From Oscillospiraceae bacterium (GTDB lineage Bacteria > Bacillota > Clostridia > Oscillospirales > Ruminococcaceae), in the NCBI GenBank assembly GCA_031253495.1, contig JAIRWC010000037.1:51898-115897 (forward strand): a DNA stretch of 64,000 nucleotides, given 5' to 3'. The notes beneath the pieces were generated by a model. It did not search any database, had not been told where the DNA came from, and saw only the letters and a list, made by a program, of their open reading frames with translations. Shown here one piece after another: positions 34,590 through 42,763 of the stretch (positions are counted from its first letter, which is position 1; every line of letters starts with the position of its first letter). Position numbers and translations under genes: made by a program.

Positions 34590-35041
34590 TGGCAAATTTT
34601 AGGCTGATGTACGGCGACAGGGCGAAATCCGGGCTTAATTTCCGGCCGCTCGCTTTCAAATGCTGCGGCGCGGTCTTGGCTTCGGAACGTTTTCCCCATC
34701 TTTCCGAAGCGTCCCTTACCCTCGTTTCCGACGGGGAAATCCGTGCGCTTAACCGCAAATTCCGAAACGCCGACCGCCCGACGGACGTGCTTTCTTTTCT
34801 GTCCGGCGACCCCAACCCCGACACCGGCGCCGTCGTTCTCGGCGACGTCGTTATCTCGGCTGAAACGGCGGTCAGGCAGGCTTCGGAGTATGGGCATACC
34901 GTAAGGCGCGAATTGGCGTTCTTGACGGTTCACGGAATGTTGCACCTGTTGGGGTACGACCACGTTCGGCAAGACGACGAACGCGCCATGCTGGCGAAAC
35001 AGGAAGCGATAATGGGAAAACTGGGAATAAACCGACAGTGA
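34589..35041 (+). CDS. ybeY: Endoribonuclease YbeY (rRNA maturation factor)
   Basis: Single-strand-specific metal-dependent RNase for 16S rRNA 3'-end maturation, 150 residues. The zinc motif HGMLHLLGYDH is intact, and RPTDVLSFLSGDP is the conserved substrate loop. It overlaps phoH by 1 nt and dgkA by 4 nt, so the three are tightly coupled. Confidence 0.96.
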   Translation: MANFRLMYGDRAKSGLNFRPLAFKCCGAVLASERFPHLSEASLTLVSDGEIRALNRKFRNADRPTDVLSFLSGDPNPDTGAVVLGDVVISAETAVRQASEYGHTVRRELAFLTVHGMLHLLGYDHVRQDDERAMLAKQEAIMGKLGINRQ

Positions 35042-35541
35042 TTTATATGAACGAAAAACTACGCGGTTTGAGAAAAAGCTTCGCGCATGCGGCGGGCGGA
35101 ATAGTTTTTTGCGCGCGTTACGAGCGGAATATGCGCGCGCATATCGCGGCGGCCGCGTACGCGCTGTTCTTCGCTCTGTATTTCTACGGCCTTGCCGGAG
35201 CAAAACTGGCTGTGTTGATTATTACGTGCGTTTTGGTGATTTCCCTTGAAATGCTCAACACCGCCGTCGAGGTTCTCGCCGACAAAGCCTCGCCCGAATA
35301 TTCCGCCCTCGCCAAAGCCGCGAAAGACGTCGCGGCGGGAGCGGTTTTAATCGCGGCGGCGGGGGCCGTCGCCGTCGGCGTGATACTTTTCTTTGACGTC
35401 GGGAAATTTAAGGAAATAGCGGCGTTTTTCGGGGGGAACGCGTTCGCGGCGTTCGCGTTGGCCGCCTCGCTGGCGTTAAGCGTCATATTTGTTTTTTTCA
35501 CGGGGAAAGAAAGACGGAAAAGGGGTCGCGGGAAAGAATGA
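35038..35541 (+). CDS. dgkA: Diacylglycerol/undecaprenol kinase family protein
   Basis: Small integral membrane kinase of 167 residues. The DgkA signature ISLEMLNTAVEVLADK with its catalytic Glu and EYSALAKAAKDVAAGAV are present. In Gram-positives the substrate is usually undecaprenol. It is longer than standard (~120-130) because of two extra hydrophobic C-terminal segments (residues ~112-160), which may be a degenerate PAP2-like or simple membrane extension. Start GTG overlaps the ybeY stop; ATG at 35047 is an alternative. Confidence 0.88.
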   Translation: MIYMNEKLRGLRKSFAHAAGGIVFCARYERNMRAHIAAAAYALFFALYFYGLAGAKLAVLIITCVLVISLEMLNTAVEVLADKASPEYSALAKAAKDVAAGAVLIAAAGAVAVGVILFFDVGKFKEIAAFFGGNAFAAFALAASLALSVIFVFFTGKERRKRGRGKE

Positions 35542-36443
35542 CAAAAACCGTGTTCGCCGCGGTTTGCGGAAAGGCGAACGCCGGAAAATCCTCGCTCGTA
35601 AATTTGCTCGTGGGCGAAAAGGTTGCCATAACCGGCGAAAAACCGCAGACCACCCGCGCACGTATTAACGGCGTCCTCACGCGGGGCGAAATTCAATACG
35701 TTTTTACGGATACGCCGGGACTGCACAAACCCGAAAACACGCTGTCAAGGCACATGCTGAAATCAATCAGGAGCGGTGCCGCCGGCGCCGACGCGATTCT
35801 TTTCGTGGCGGACTGTTCAAAGAAAAGCGGCGGCGCCGACGCTTCGGTTTTGGAGTTTCTGGAAAACGTTCGCGGTTCGGACGTGATTTTATTGCTTAAC
35901 AAAATCGACTTGGTTAAAGACAAGTCGGCGCTTCTCGGAATAATCGACGAATACCGCAAGATATACGGCTTCGCCCAGATTATCCCGATAAGCGTGAAAG
36001 ACGGGACGAATACCGAAAAGATTCTGCCTTTACTCTCGTCTTACGCCAAGAAGAGCGAATTTTTCTTTGAACCCGGCTTGTCCACCGACCAATCCGAACG
36101 GGTATGGCTGTCCGAAATTATCCGCGAGAAGCTGTTGAACGCGCTTCGCGAGGAGGTTCCGCACGGAATAGCGGTCGGCGTCGAAAGCGTCGCGGACGGC
36201 AAAACAAAAAAAGGCGAGGAAATCGTCGACGTTTCCGCCGTTATCGTATGCGAAAAGCAATCCCACAAGGGCATGGTCATAGGGAAAGGCGGCGCGCTTT
36301 TGAAGAAAATCGGCGAATCCGCCCGAATGGAAACGGAGGAGTATTTCGGGCGCAAGGTTAATCTGAAATTATGGGTGAAAGTCGCCGAGGATTGGCGGAA
36401 CAGGGAAAATTTAATCAACAAATTCGGGCTGAAATCGGAATAA
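35538..36443 (+). CDS. era: GTPase Era
   Basis: Ribosome-assembly GTPase that binds the 3' end of 16S rRNA, 301 residues. The G domain shows CGKANAGKSSLVNLL, DTPGLHKPENTLS and NKIDLV; the C-terminal KH domain carries GMVIGKGGALLKKIGESAR. The first P-loop residues read GKANAGKS rather than the common GRPNVGKS. It overlaps dgkA by 4 nt, a classic arrangement. Confidence 0.97.
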   Translation: MTKTVFAAVCGKANAGKSSLVNLLVGEKVAITGEKPQTTRARINGVLTRGEIQYVFTDTPGLHKPENTLSRHMLKSIRSGAAGADAILFVADCSKKSGGADASVLEFLENVRGSDVILLLNKIDLVKDKSALLGIIDEYRKIYGFAQIIPISVKDGTNTEKILPLLSSYAKKSEFFFEPGLSTDQSERVWLSEIIREKLLNALREEVPHGIAVGVESVADGKTKKGEEIVDVSAVIVCEKQSHKGMVIGKGGALLKKIGESARMETEEYFGRKVNLKLWVKVAEDWRNRENLINKFGLKSE

Positions 36444-36447
36444 AATT

Positions 36448-37206
36448 ATGTTAATCACAGTTGACGGCTTGGTAATCGCGCGTCGCGACGCGGGCGACTC
36501 TTCCTGTTACGTCGATATTTTGACCGAGGAATACGGCGTTATCGAGATACTTGCGCGCGGCGTAAAGAAAATTACCAGCCAAAACGCCCCGAGCGCCGCG
36601 ATTTTCACATACGCGGTCTTTTGCCTTGACAAAAAGGCTTTAACCTATACCCTTAATTCCGCGCGTTCAAAATACAGTTTCCATAACCTTTCGGCGGATA
36701 TGCGCACCCTTTCGCTCGCGGCGTATTTTTCCGAGGTGATAAAGTACGCGTCGGCCTCCGAACAAAACAACGGGGGCGCCCTGCGGCTTATGCTGATGGC
36801 GCTGTACGAACTGGAAAAAGGGCGAACCCCCGCCTTAATCAAGGCGGTTTTCGAGCTTAGGGCGTCGTCGGAGTTGGGGATGGCTCCGAACCTCGTCGCC
36901 TGCGCGAATTGCGCCCGTTACGCGGGCGGGAATATGTTTTTGCCCGTTAAAGACGGCGTGATATTTTGCGAGGACTGTTACGGCGCGGCGGGCGCGGCGG
37001 GCGCGGTCTTCAAAATGCCGCCGGAAGTTTTGAAAGCGGCGCGGTATACGCTGTATTCCCCGCCGGAACGGATATTCAAATTCAGGGCGCCCGAAAACGT
37101 TTTAAAGGAGTTTTCGGCAATCGCCGAGGAATATCTGCTGTACCACCTGGGGAGGGGTTTCAAGACGCTGGAATATTATAAGGGGCTGAACAAAATAAAT
37201 GATTGA
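36448..37206 (+). CDS. recO: DNA repair protein RecO
   Basis: Recombination mediator of 252 residues that helps RecR load RecA. An N-terminal OB-fold (VDGLVIARRDAGDSSCYVDILTEEYG) is followed by a helical domain and a four-Cys zinc motif, CANCARYAGG and FCEDC. It starts 4 nt after era and closes the phoH-era operon; a promoter for the next gene overlaps its end. Confidence 0.94.
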   Translation: MLITVDGLVIARRDAGDSSCYVDILTEEYGVIEILARGVKKITSQNAPSAAIFTYAVFCLDKKALTYTLNSARSKYSFHNLSADMRTLSLAAYFSEVIKYASASEQNNGGALRLMLMALYELEKGRTPALIKAVFELRASSELGMAPNLVACANCARYAGGNMFLPVKDGVIFCEDCYGAAGAAGAVFKMPPEVLKAARYTLYSPPERIFKFRAPENVLKEFSAIAEEYLLYHLGRGFKTLEYYKGLNKIND

Positions 37207-37232
37207 CTTTGCCCATGCTTTTGTGTTAAAAT
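37203..37232 (+). promoter_or_regulatory. Sigma-A type promoter for the phosphodiesterase gene
   Basis: TTGACT (37203-37208) and TAAAAT (37227-37232), 18-nt spacer, overlapping the recO stop codon. Confidence 0.6.
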
Positions 37233-37268
37233 AAAGCGATTGCACCGAAAACTAAAAGAGCGGATTTA

Positions 37269-37757
37269 ATGACAATGAAAATCACGGTTATCTCGGACAG
37301 CCACAGAAATTTTCACAGGTTGAAAAGCGTGGTTGAAAGGAACATGGATTCGGAACTGTTTATACATCTCGGCGACGGTATGCTTGAAGTCATAGACGTG
37401 GCGAAGCTCTACCCCGAAAAGCCGTTCGTGTTTGTCAAGGGCAATTCCGACTTCATAAAATACAGGGAAGAACGCGTCGTAAACGCCGGCGGGCACAGGA
37501 TATTTTGCACCCACGGGCATAATTACAACGTCCATTGGGAAACGGACCCGATTATCCGCAAGGCTTATTCCATGCGCTGCAACATCGTTTTGTTCGGGCA
37601 CACGCATATTTATCGGACGGAGTGCGTCAACGGGATGTACATAATGAACCCCGGCAGCCTTGACCGCCCGCGAGGGAAAAACCGCCCCTCTTACGGGATT
37701 ATCACAATAAACCCGGAGGGGAGCGTTTCGATGAATATCGTGGCGTTTAAGCCATGA
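37269..37757 (+). CDS. YfcE/MJ0936-family metallophosphoesterase
   Basis: Calcineurin-like phosphodiesterase of 162 residues with all metal-ligand blocks: ISDSHRN, LGDG, KGNSDF, CTHGHNYNV and FGHTHIYRTE. Family members hydrolyse phosphodiester bonds in small molecules or nucleotides; the substrate is not known. It has its own promoter and is followed by the riboswitch promoter of the P-type ATPase. A second in-frame ATG two codons in is possible. Confidence 0.88.
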   Translation: MTMKITVISDSHRNFHRLKSVVERNMDSELFIHLGDGMLEVIDVAKLYPEKPFVFVKGNSDFIKYREERVVNAGGHRIFCTHGHNYNVHWETDPIIRKAYSMRCNIVLFGHTHIYRTECVNGMYIMNPGSLDRPRGKNRPSYGIITINPEGSVSMNIVAFKP

Positions 37758-37787
37758 CGGCAAATCGCCGCCCAAGCGAAAAAACGC

Positions 37788-37816
37788 TTGACAAACCTTA
37801 AAAACCGTGTTATAAT
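37788..37816 (+). promoter_or_regulatory. Sigma-A type promoter of the riboswitch-ATPase transcript
   Basis: TTGACA (37788-37793) and TATAAT (37811-37816), 17-nt spacer, both perfect. Confidence 0.85.
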
Positions 37817-37821
37817 TCGGT

Positions 37822-37919
37822 TATGCTCGTGGGGGAGTAGTTGGCGCGGGATTAGGCGCGCGTTATACCAACAATCTCGATTGGAAACAATCTGGTATAA
37901 CTTAATTAATGAGACCCAT
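37822..37919 (+). ncRNA. yybP-ykoY-family (manganese) riboswitch aptamer
   Basis: The 5' strand GGGGGAGTAG and the 3' strand TTAATGAGACCC match the conserved core of yybP-ykoY aptamers. Between them lies a long stem closed by TTATACCA/TGGTATAA. It begins just after a consensus promoter, is followed at once by a terminator, and precedes a cation-pumping ATPase, a known target class for this riboswitch. Known members bind Mn2+ and turn expression on. Confidence 0.82.
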
Positions 37920-37971
37920 ATATGGCTTTTTCGGCGGGGGCGCCCGCTTTGAGCCGTATATGGGCTTTTTG
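37915..37971 (+). terminator. Riboswitch expression-platform terminator
   Basis: CCCATATATGGC pairs with GCCGTATATGGG (one G-U) around an inner GC-rich hairpin and is followed by CTTTTTG. Its 5' arm overlaps the last aptamer bases (GAGACCC), so aptamer closure and terminator formation compete. Confidence 0.85.
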
Positions 37972-37992
37972 TTCGGGAAGGAGAATTAACAA

Positions 37993-40656
37993 ATGAACGC
38001 TTTTATGATGGAAAAAGAACAAATCCTCGAAACGCTCAAAACCGACCCGGACGCCGGGCTGACCTGTTCGCAGGTTATCGAAAACGCCCGGGAACACGGC
38101 GCGAACGTATTGTCGGGGAGCAAGCCCGTATCGCTTTTCAGCCGCGTAATCGGCTCGGTAAAGGAGCCTATGCTGATTATGCTGATTTTGGCGGCGGTTA
38201 TATCCGTCGCCGTCAACGTCGTGCTGCAGGCGACGGGGGAACACGCGGATTTTCTGGAGTGCGCCGGTATTTTGGCGGCAATCGCGCTGTCGGTGGCGAT
38301 AACCGTCGTTATGGAAGGCAAAAGCGCGAAAGCCTTCGAGGCGCTCGCGAAAATAACCGAGGATACCGTCGTTAAGGCAATCAGGGACGGACGGCCCCTG
38401 CTTTTGCATCAAAGAGAAATCGTGGCCGGCGATATAATCATGGTCGAAACCGGCGACAAAGTCCCCGCCGACGGGCGGCTTCTCGAAAGTTCGTCCCTGC
38501 AGGCGGACGAATCCTCGCTGACCGGTGAGAGCGTCCCCGCCGAAAAGAGCGCCGGCGCCGTTTATACCGATGCGAAAACGCCCGTCGCGGAACGCGCGAA
38601 TATGCTGTATTCCGGCAGTTTCATCACAAACGGGAGCGGAAAAATGGCGGTTACCGGCGTCGGGTTTAACACCGAGTTCGGGAAAATCGCGGCGGAGCTT
38701 TCCGTTACCGAAAAAACGACCACCCCGCTGCAGGAAAAACTCGCGAAAATGGGTAAACTCATAGCGTTTTTCGGAACGGCGGCGGCGGCGGTCGCGTTTG
38801 TCGCGCAACTGCTGATATTCATCGCGCGGGGGGAAGCCACTTTCGCCGGAACGGCGGACGCTTTCATAACGAGCATCGTGCTGATAGTCGCCGCCGTTCC
38901 GGAGGGGCTGCCCACGATTGTAGCCGTTTCCCTTGCCATTAACATCATAAAGATGTCAAAGCATAACGCGCTTGTAAAAAAGATGGTCGCCTGCGAAACC
39001 ATCGGCTGCATCAACGTAATATGCTCCGATAAAACGGGAACGCTCACCGAAAACCGCATGACGGTCGTCGGCGTTTACGACGGGAAGGGCGTCGTTAAGC
39101 CCGAAGCGTTGAAAAACGGCGCGTTAATTGACAATTTTTGCCTAAACGGCACCGCCGACGTAAATTTCGGGGACGGCGCCCCGAAACCCATAGGCAACCC
39201 CACGGAATGCGCCCTGCTTTTCGCGGCGAACGCTTCCGGGCATGATTACAGAGCAATCCGTTTTGAGCATGTCGCGGAACACGTCTTCCCGTTCTCGTCG
39301 GAAAACAAAAACATGACCTCAATATTCAAAACCGAGGACGGGTACACGGCGTTTTCAAAGGGGAGCCCGGAGAAAATATTTTCAATGTGCGACATTTCTG
39401 AAAAAGAAAAGGCCGAGGCGGCGCGGCAAATCGTTTTGTTTCAGGAGAAAGCCTGCCGCGTAATCGCTTTCGCGCGAAAAACAATCGCCGCCCCGGCGAA
39501 CGGCGATTACGACGCGGCAAGGGAGGAAATTGAAAAAGGCATGACCTTCGACGGGTTCGCGGCGATTACCGACCCGGTTCGCGGGGAAGTGCGCGAAGCC
39601 CTGAATCGATGCCGAAGCGCGGGGATAAACGTGAAAATATTGACCGGCGACAATATAATCACCGCGAAAGCGATTGCCGACGAGCTTGACCTGCTTGACG
39701 GGGGCGTCGCCGCCGAAGCGCGGGAATTGGAGCATTTATCCGATGAAGAGCTTACAAAAGCGCTCGCGAAAATCCGTATAATCGCCCGAAGCACCCCCGC
39801 CGTAAAAATGCGGGTGGTAAAGCTGCTGAAAGCCGGCGGAAACGTGGTCGCCGTCACGGGCGACGGCATAAACGACGCCCCCGCCATAAAGAACGCCGAC
39901 GCGGGAATAGCCATGGGCGTTACCGGAACGGAAGTCTCGAAAGAGGCGGCGGACATCGTGCTTTTGGACGACTCGTTCGCCACCATAGTGAAAGCGGTTC
40001 AGTGGGGGCGCGGCATTTACGAGAACTTTCAAAGGTTTATCGTGTTTCAGCTGACTGTGAACCTTTCGTCCGTCATGGTCGTGCTCGCTTCCGTTCTGCT
40101 CGGTTTAGGCGCGCCTTTCACCGCGCTGCAGCTGCTGTGGATTAACATTATCATGGACGGGCCGCCCGCGCTTACGTTGGGATTGGAACCCATACGGGAC
40201 GACCTTATGAAACGCGCCCCGACCAAAAGGAACGCGAGCATCGTTTCACGGGGGATGCTGGCGAAAATCGTAACGAACGGCGTGTTTATCTTCGCGGTTT
40301 CGCTGTCGCAGCATAAATTTGATTTTCTGGGAGCGGGCCCCGAACGGGAGCCGACGGTTTTCTTCACGCTTTTCGTGATGTTTCAGCTTTTTAACGCCTT
40401 TAACAGCCGCGAAACCGGCGACGCGAGCATATTTGAAAACTTTACGCGCAACAAGATGATGATTTTGGCCGCGGGCGCGGCGTTCGTCCTGCAAATACTG
40501 ATTACGCAGTTCGGCGGGGCGTTTTTCAAAACCGTCCCCCTGCCGTTCGTCATGTGGCTGAAAATAATCGGGGCGGCGGCGGCAATCGTCGTAATTTCCG
40601 AAGCCGTTAAGCTGATTAAAAGACGGACGGGGAAAACGGCCTCACCCGCGCGTTGA
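37993..40656 (+). CDS. P-type cation-transporting ATPase (Ca2+/Mn2+ type, probable Mn2+ exporter)
   Basis: P2A-type ATPase of 887 residues. Actuator motif LTGESVPAEK (~residue 175), M4 motif VPEGLPTIVAV, phosphorylation site CSDKTGTLTENRM (~345) and hinge GDGINDAPAIKNADAGIAMG (~622). M6 reads LLWINIIMDGPPA, whose N-x-x-M-D pattern resembles Golgi SPCA/PMR1 Ca2+/Mn2+ pumps rather than SERCA (N-x-x-T-D). The Gln just beyond in PMR1 that affects Mn2+ selectivity is Leu here. Control by a yybP-ykoY riboswitch argues for Mn2+ export; Ca2+ cannot be excluded. GGAGAA precedes the ATG. Confidence 0.93.
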   Translation: MNAFMMEKEQILETLKTDPDAGLTCSQVIENAREHGANVLSGSKPVSLFSRVIGSVKEPMLIMLILAAVISVAVNVVLQATGEHADFLECAGILAAIALSVAITVVMEGKSAKAFEALAKITEDTVVKAIRDGRPLLLHQREIVAGDIIMVETGDKVPADGRLLESSSLQADESSLTGESVPAEKSAGAVYTDAKTPVAERANMLYSGSFITNGSGKMAVTGVGFNTEFGKIAAELSVTEKTTTPLQEKLAKMGKLIAFFGTAAAAVAFVAQLLIFIARGEATFAGTADAFITSIVLIVAAVPEGLPTIVAVSLAINIIKMSKHNALVKKMVACETIGCINVICSDKTGTLTENRMTVVGVYDGKGVVKPEALKNGALIDNFCLNGTADVNFGDGAPKPIGNPTECALLFAANASGHDYRAIRFEHVAEHVFPFSSENKNMTSIFKTEDGYTAFSKGSPEKIFSMCDISEKEKAEAARQIVLFQEKACRVIAFARKTIAAPANGDYDAAREEIEKGMTFDGFAAITDPVRGEVREALNRCRSAGINVKILTGDNIITAKAIADELDLLDGGVAAEARELEHLSDEELTKALAKIRIIARSTPAVKMRVVKLLKAGGNVVAVTGDGINDAPAIKNADAGIAMGVTGTEVSKEAADIVLLDDSFATIVKAVQWGRGIYENFQRFIVFQLTVNLSSVMVVLASVLLGLGAPFTALQLLWINIIMDGPPALTLGLEPIRDDLMKRAPTKRNASIVSRGMLAKIVTNGVFIFAVSLSQHKFDFLGAGPEREPTVFFTLFVMFQLFNAFNSRETGDASIFENFTRNKMMILAAGAAFVLQILITQFGGAFFKTVPLPFVMWLKIIGAAAAIVVISEAVKLIKRRTGKTASPAR

Positions 40657-40660
40657 CGTA

Positions 40661-40689
40661 TTGACTTTACCGCGAAAAGACTGTATAAT
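40661..40689 (+). promoter_or_regulatory. Sigma-A type promoter for the xylanase gene
   Basis: TTGACT (40661-40666) and TATAAT (40684-40689), 17-nt spacer. Confidence 0.75.
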
Positions 40690-40717
40690 TGTGTCGAGGA
40701 CCAAATCTGACACAATT
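40687..40717 (+). promoter_or_regulatory. Inverted repeat at the xylanase transcription start, possible operator
   Basis: AATTGTGTC and GACACAATT are perfect 9-bp arms separated by 13 nt. The left arm overlaps the -10 box and the right arm ends 2 nt before GGAGG. It could bind a dimeric regulator or form an RNA hairpin near the ribosome binding site. Confidence 0.55.
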
Positions 40718-40732
40718 ACGGAGGTTACGGAT

Positions 40733-42655
40733 ATGTTTAAAAGAAGGGCGGCGGTTTACGCGTTTATTCTGCTGTTCGCGCTTGTTTCGCCGTCGGGCGC
40801 GGGCATGGGCGCCAAGGCTTCGGAAGAGACCGGGCTGACGGAGATTTACTCTTTTTCGTTTGACGGCGAAACTAAGGTTGACGAATTTTTCAGCGCGAGC
40901 GCGTCGATAGAGATTGAGCGGGTTTCCGAAACGGGCGCGGGGCGCGGCGACGACGGTGCGCTTAAGGTTACGCATATCGAAGGCAAGGGTTACGACAGCT
41001 ACGACAACGCCGTCAGGCTGACGTTCCCCGAACCGCTGTCCGCGGGCGCGTCGTACCGGATTTCCGCGTGGTTTTACGCCCCCGCCGAGGGGAACGAGGA
41101 CAAGAAAACGCTCACCGGACCGGGTATCGTGCTGAACGGGGATTACGCGGGGGCGCAGGGCGTGTCGAAGTTTCCGCCTGATTTCGGGACGCTGCCGATT
41201 GGCGAGTGGAAGGGGATAGACGTTACGCTCCCCGCTTTGGAATCGCCCGTTAATTTCATCGACATCCGCATAGTGGTGAACGACAAACCGAATTATCCCG
41301 ACGTTTGGCTGATAGACGACATAACGGTTTCGCAATCGGGGGAGGCGGAGGAAACGAAAACCCCGGAATGGGATTTGACGCTCCCGCCGCTGAAAGACGT
41401 TTTCGCGGATTATTTTATGATAGGGAACATCATGGAGCCCGCCCAAACTTTCGACGCGGAAACGACGGCGATGTTCAAACACCATTACAACATCGTTACC
41501 GCCGAAAATTCCATGAAGCCGTCTTCGCTGTCAAGGTCGAAGGGGCAGTATAGTTTCTCAAGCGCGGACGCTTTCGTCGACTGGGCGGAGGAAAACGGTC
41601 TGCTTGTTCACGGGCATACCCTCGTGTGGCATTCGCAATCGGCCAAGTGGCTGACTTCCGGTGAAGACGGCGCGCCGCTCACCCGGGAAGAGGCGAGGGC
41701 GAACATGGAGGAATATATAAACGAAGTCGCGGGGCGTTACGCGGGCAGAATCTACTCGTGGGACGTTGTGAACGAGGCGTTCCTCACCAGCGTGAGCGGC
41801 GTCCCCGACGACTGGAAAACCGCGTTAAGGGCGCGGGGCGGCGGTTCCGAGGCGTCGCCGTGGTACGCGGCGTACGAGAACGGCGCGGACGAAAGCAAGG
41901 GCGAACACGCCTCCGACTATATTTATGACGCGTTCGTGTTCGCGCGGCTTGCCGACCCCGCCGCGAAGCTGTATTACAACGATTTTAACGAAACCTATCA
42001 GGGCAAGCGGACGGTTATCGCCATGATGACGGAAGAGCTTAACGAAAAATGGAAAGGCGACTCAAGGAACGCCGAACCCGACCGCCTGTTAATCGAGGGG
42101 ATAGGTATGCAGGCGCATTATTGGACGTCGGACTTAAAACCCGAAGATGTGGAAGCCACTATTAAGCGTTTTGCGGAGACCGGGGCGGCAATCAGCGTTT
42201 CAGAGCTTGATATGCCGCTCGGAAACTGGCAGAAATTCGGCGAACCGACGGAAGCGCAGTTTAAGCGGCAGGCGGACTTATACAGGCAGGTGTTCGAGGT
42301 TTATTTGGATTACGCCGACAGTATCGAGCGCGTTACTTTCTGGGGGAAAGCCGACCCGCAGAGTTGGCGCGGGCGGGGGTATCCGCTTTTGTTCGACAAA
42401 TATTTCGCCGCCAAGGGGGCTTTTTGGGCGGTAATGGATACGGTCGGGGTTTCCGAGGGCGACGTAATCGAGACCAAACCCCCCGTCGAATCCGGGACGG
42501 AACCCGATGATGACGACGATAACGGCGATAACGATGATAACGGCGATAACGGCGGGGATTCCGGCGGCGACGGGATGATATGGGTAATAGTAATAGCCGC
42601 CGGGGTTATGGGCGTCGCGGCGTCGGCGTTCCTCGCGACGAGGGGGAGAAAATAG
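40733..42655 (+). CDS. Surface-anchored GH10 endo-1,4-beta-xylanase with carbohydrate-binding module
   Basis: A 640-residue exported xylanase. A signal peptide (residues 1-~28) leads to a beta-sandwich domain (~35-200, FSFDGETKVDEFF to WLIDDITVSQ) like CBM4/9/22 modules, then a GH10 barrel (~215-565). WDVVNEAF holds the acid/base Glu and ISVSELDM the nucleophile Glu. The tail is a run of Asp, Asn and Gly, then one transmembrane helix (WVIVIAAGVMGVAASAFLA) and RGRK, with no LPxTG. ATG 40733 has GGAGG 8 nt upstream; the track start lies in the promoter. It acts outside the cell on xylan. Confidence 0.92.
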   Translation: MFKRRAAVYAFILLFALVSPSGAGMGAKASEETGLTEIYSFSFDGETKVDEFFSASASIEIERVSETGAGRGDDGALKVTHIEGKGYDSYDNAVRLTFPEPLSAGASYRISAWFYAPAEGNEDKKTLTGPGIVLNGDYAGAQGVSKFPPDFGTLPIGEWKGIDVTLPALESPVNFIDIRIVVNDKPNYPDVWLIDDITVSQSGEAEETKTPEWDLTLPPLKDVFADYFMIGNIMEPAQTFDAETTAMFKHHYNIVTAENSMKPSSLSRSKGQYSFSSADAFVDWAEENGLLVHGHTLVWHSQSAKWLTSGEDGAPLTREEARANMEEYINEVAGRYAGRIYSWDVVNEAFLTSVSGVPDDWKTALRARGGGSEASPWYAAYENGADESKGEHASDYIYDAFVFARLADPAAKLYYNDFNETYQGKRTVIAMMTEELNEKWKGDSRNAEPDRLLIEGIGMQAHYWTSDLKPEDVEATIKRFAETGAAISVSELDMPLGNWQKFGEPTEAQFKRQADLYRQVFEVYLDYADSIERVTFWGKADPQSWRGRGYPLLFDKYFAAKGAFWAVMDTVGVSEGDVIETKPPVESGTEPDDDDDNGDNDDNGDNGGDSGGDGMIWVIVIAAGVMGVAASAFLATRGRK

Positions 42656-42689
42656 CCGCCTTTCCGTCGGCGGTTCGGGCAAAAAACGC

Positions 42690-42718
42690 TTGTAACTTAT
42701 CCGAAAGTATGTTATACT
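42690..42718 (+). promoter_or_regulatory. Sigma-A type promoter for hom
   Basis: TTGTAA (42690-42695) and TATACT (42713-42718), 17-nt spacer. Confidence 0.6.
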
Positions 42719-42763
42719 GTTGTAAAAAAAGAATCACGTTGAAAGGCGGGCGTAACGACCGGT

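Noticed and set aside
37906-38808. 300-aa minus-strand ORF across the riboswitch and ATPase start
   Set aside because: Overlaps the riboswitch, terminator and the secure P-type ATPase; no motifs.
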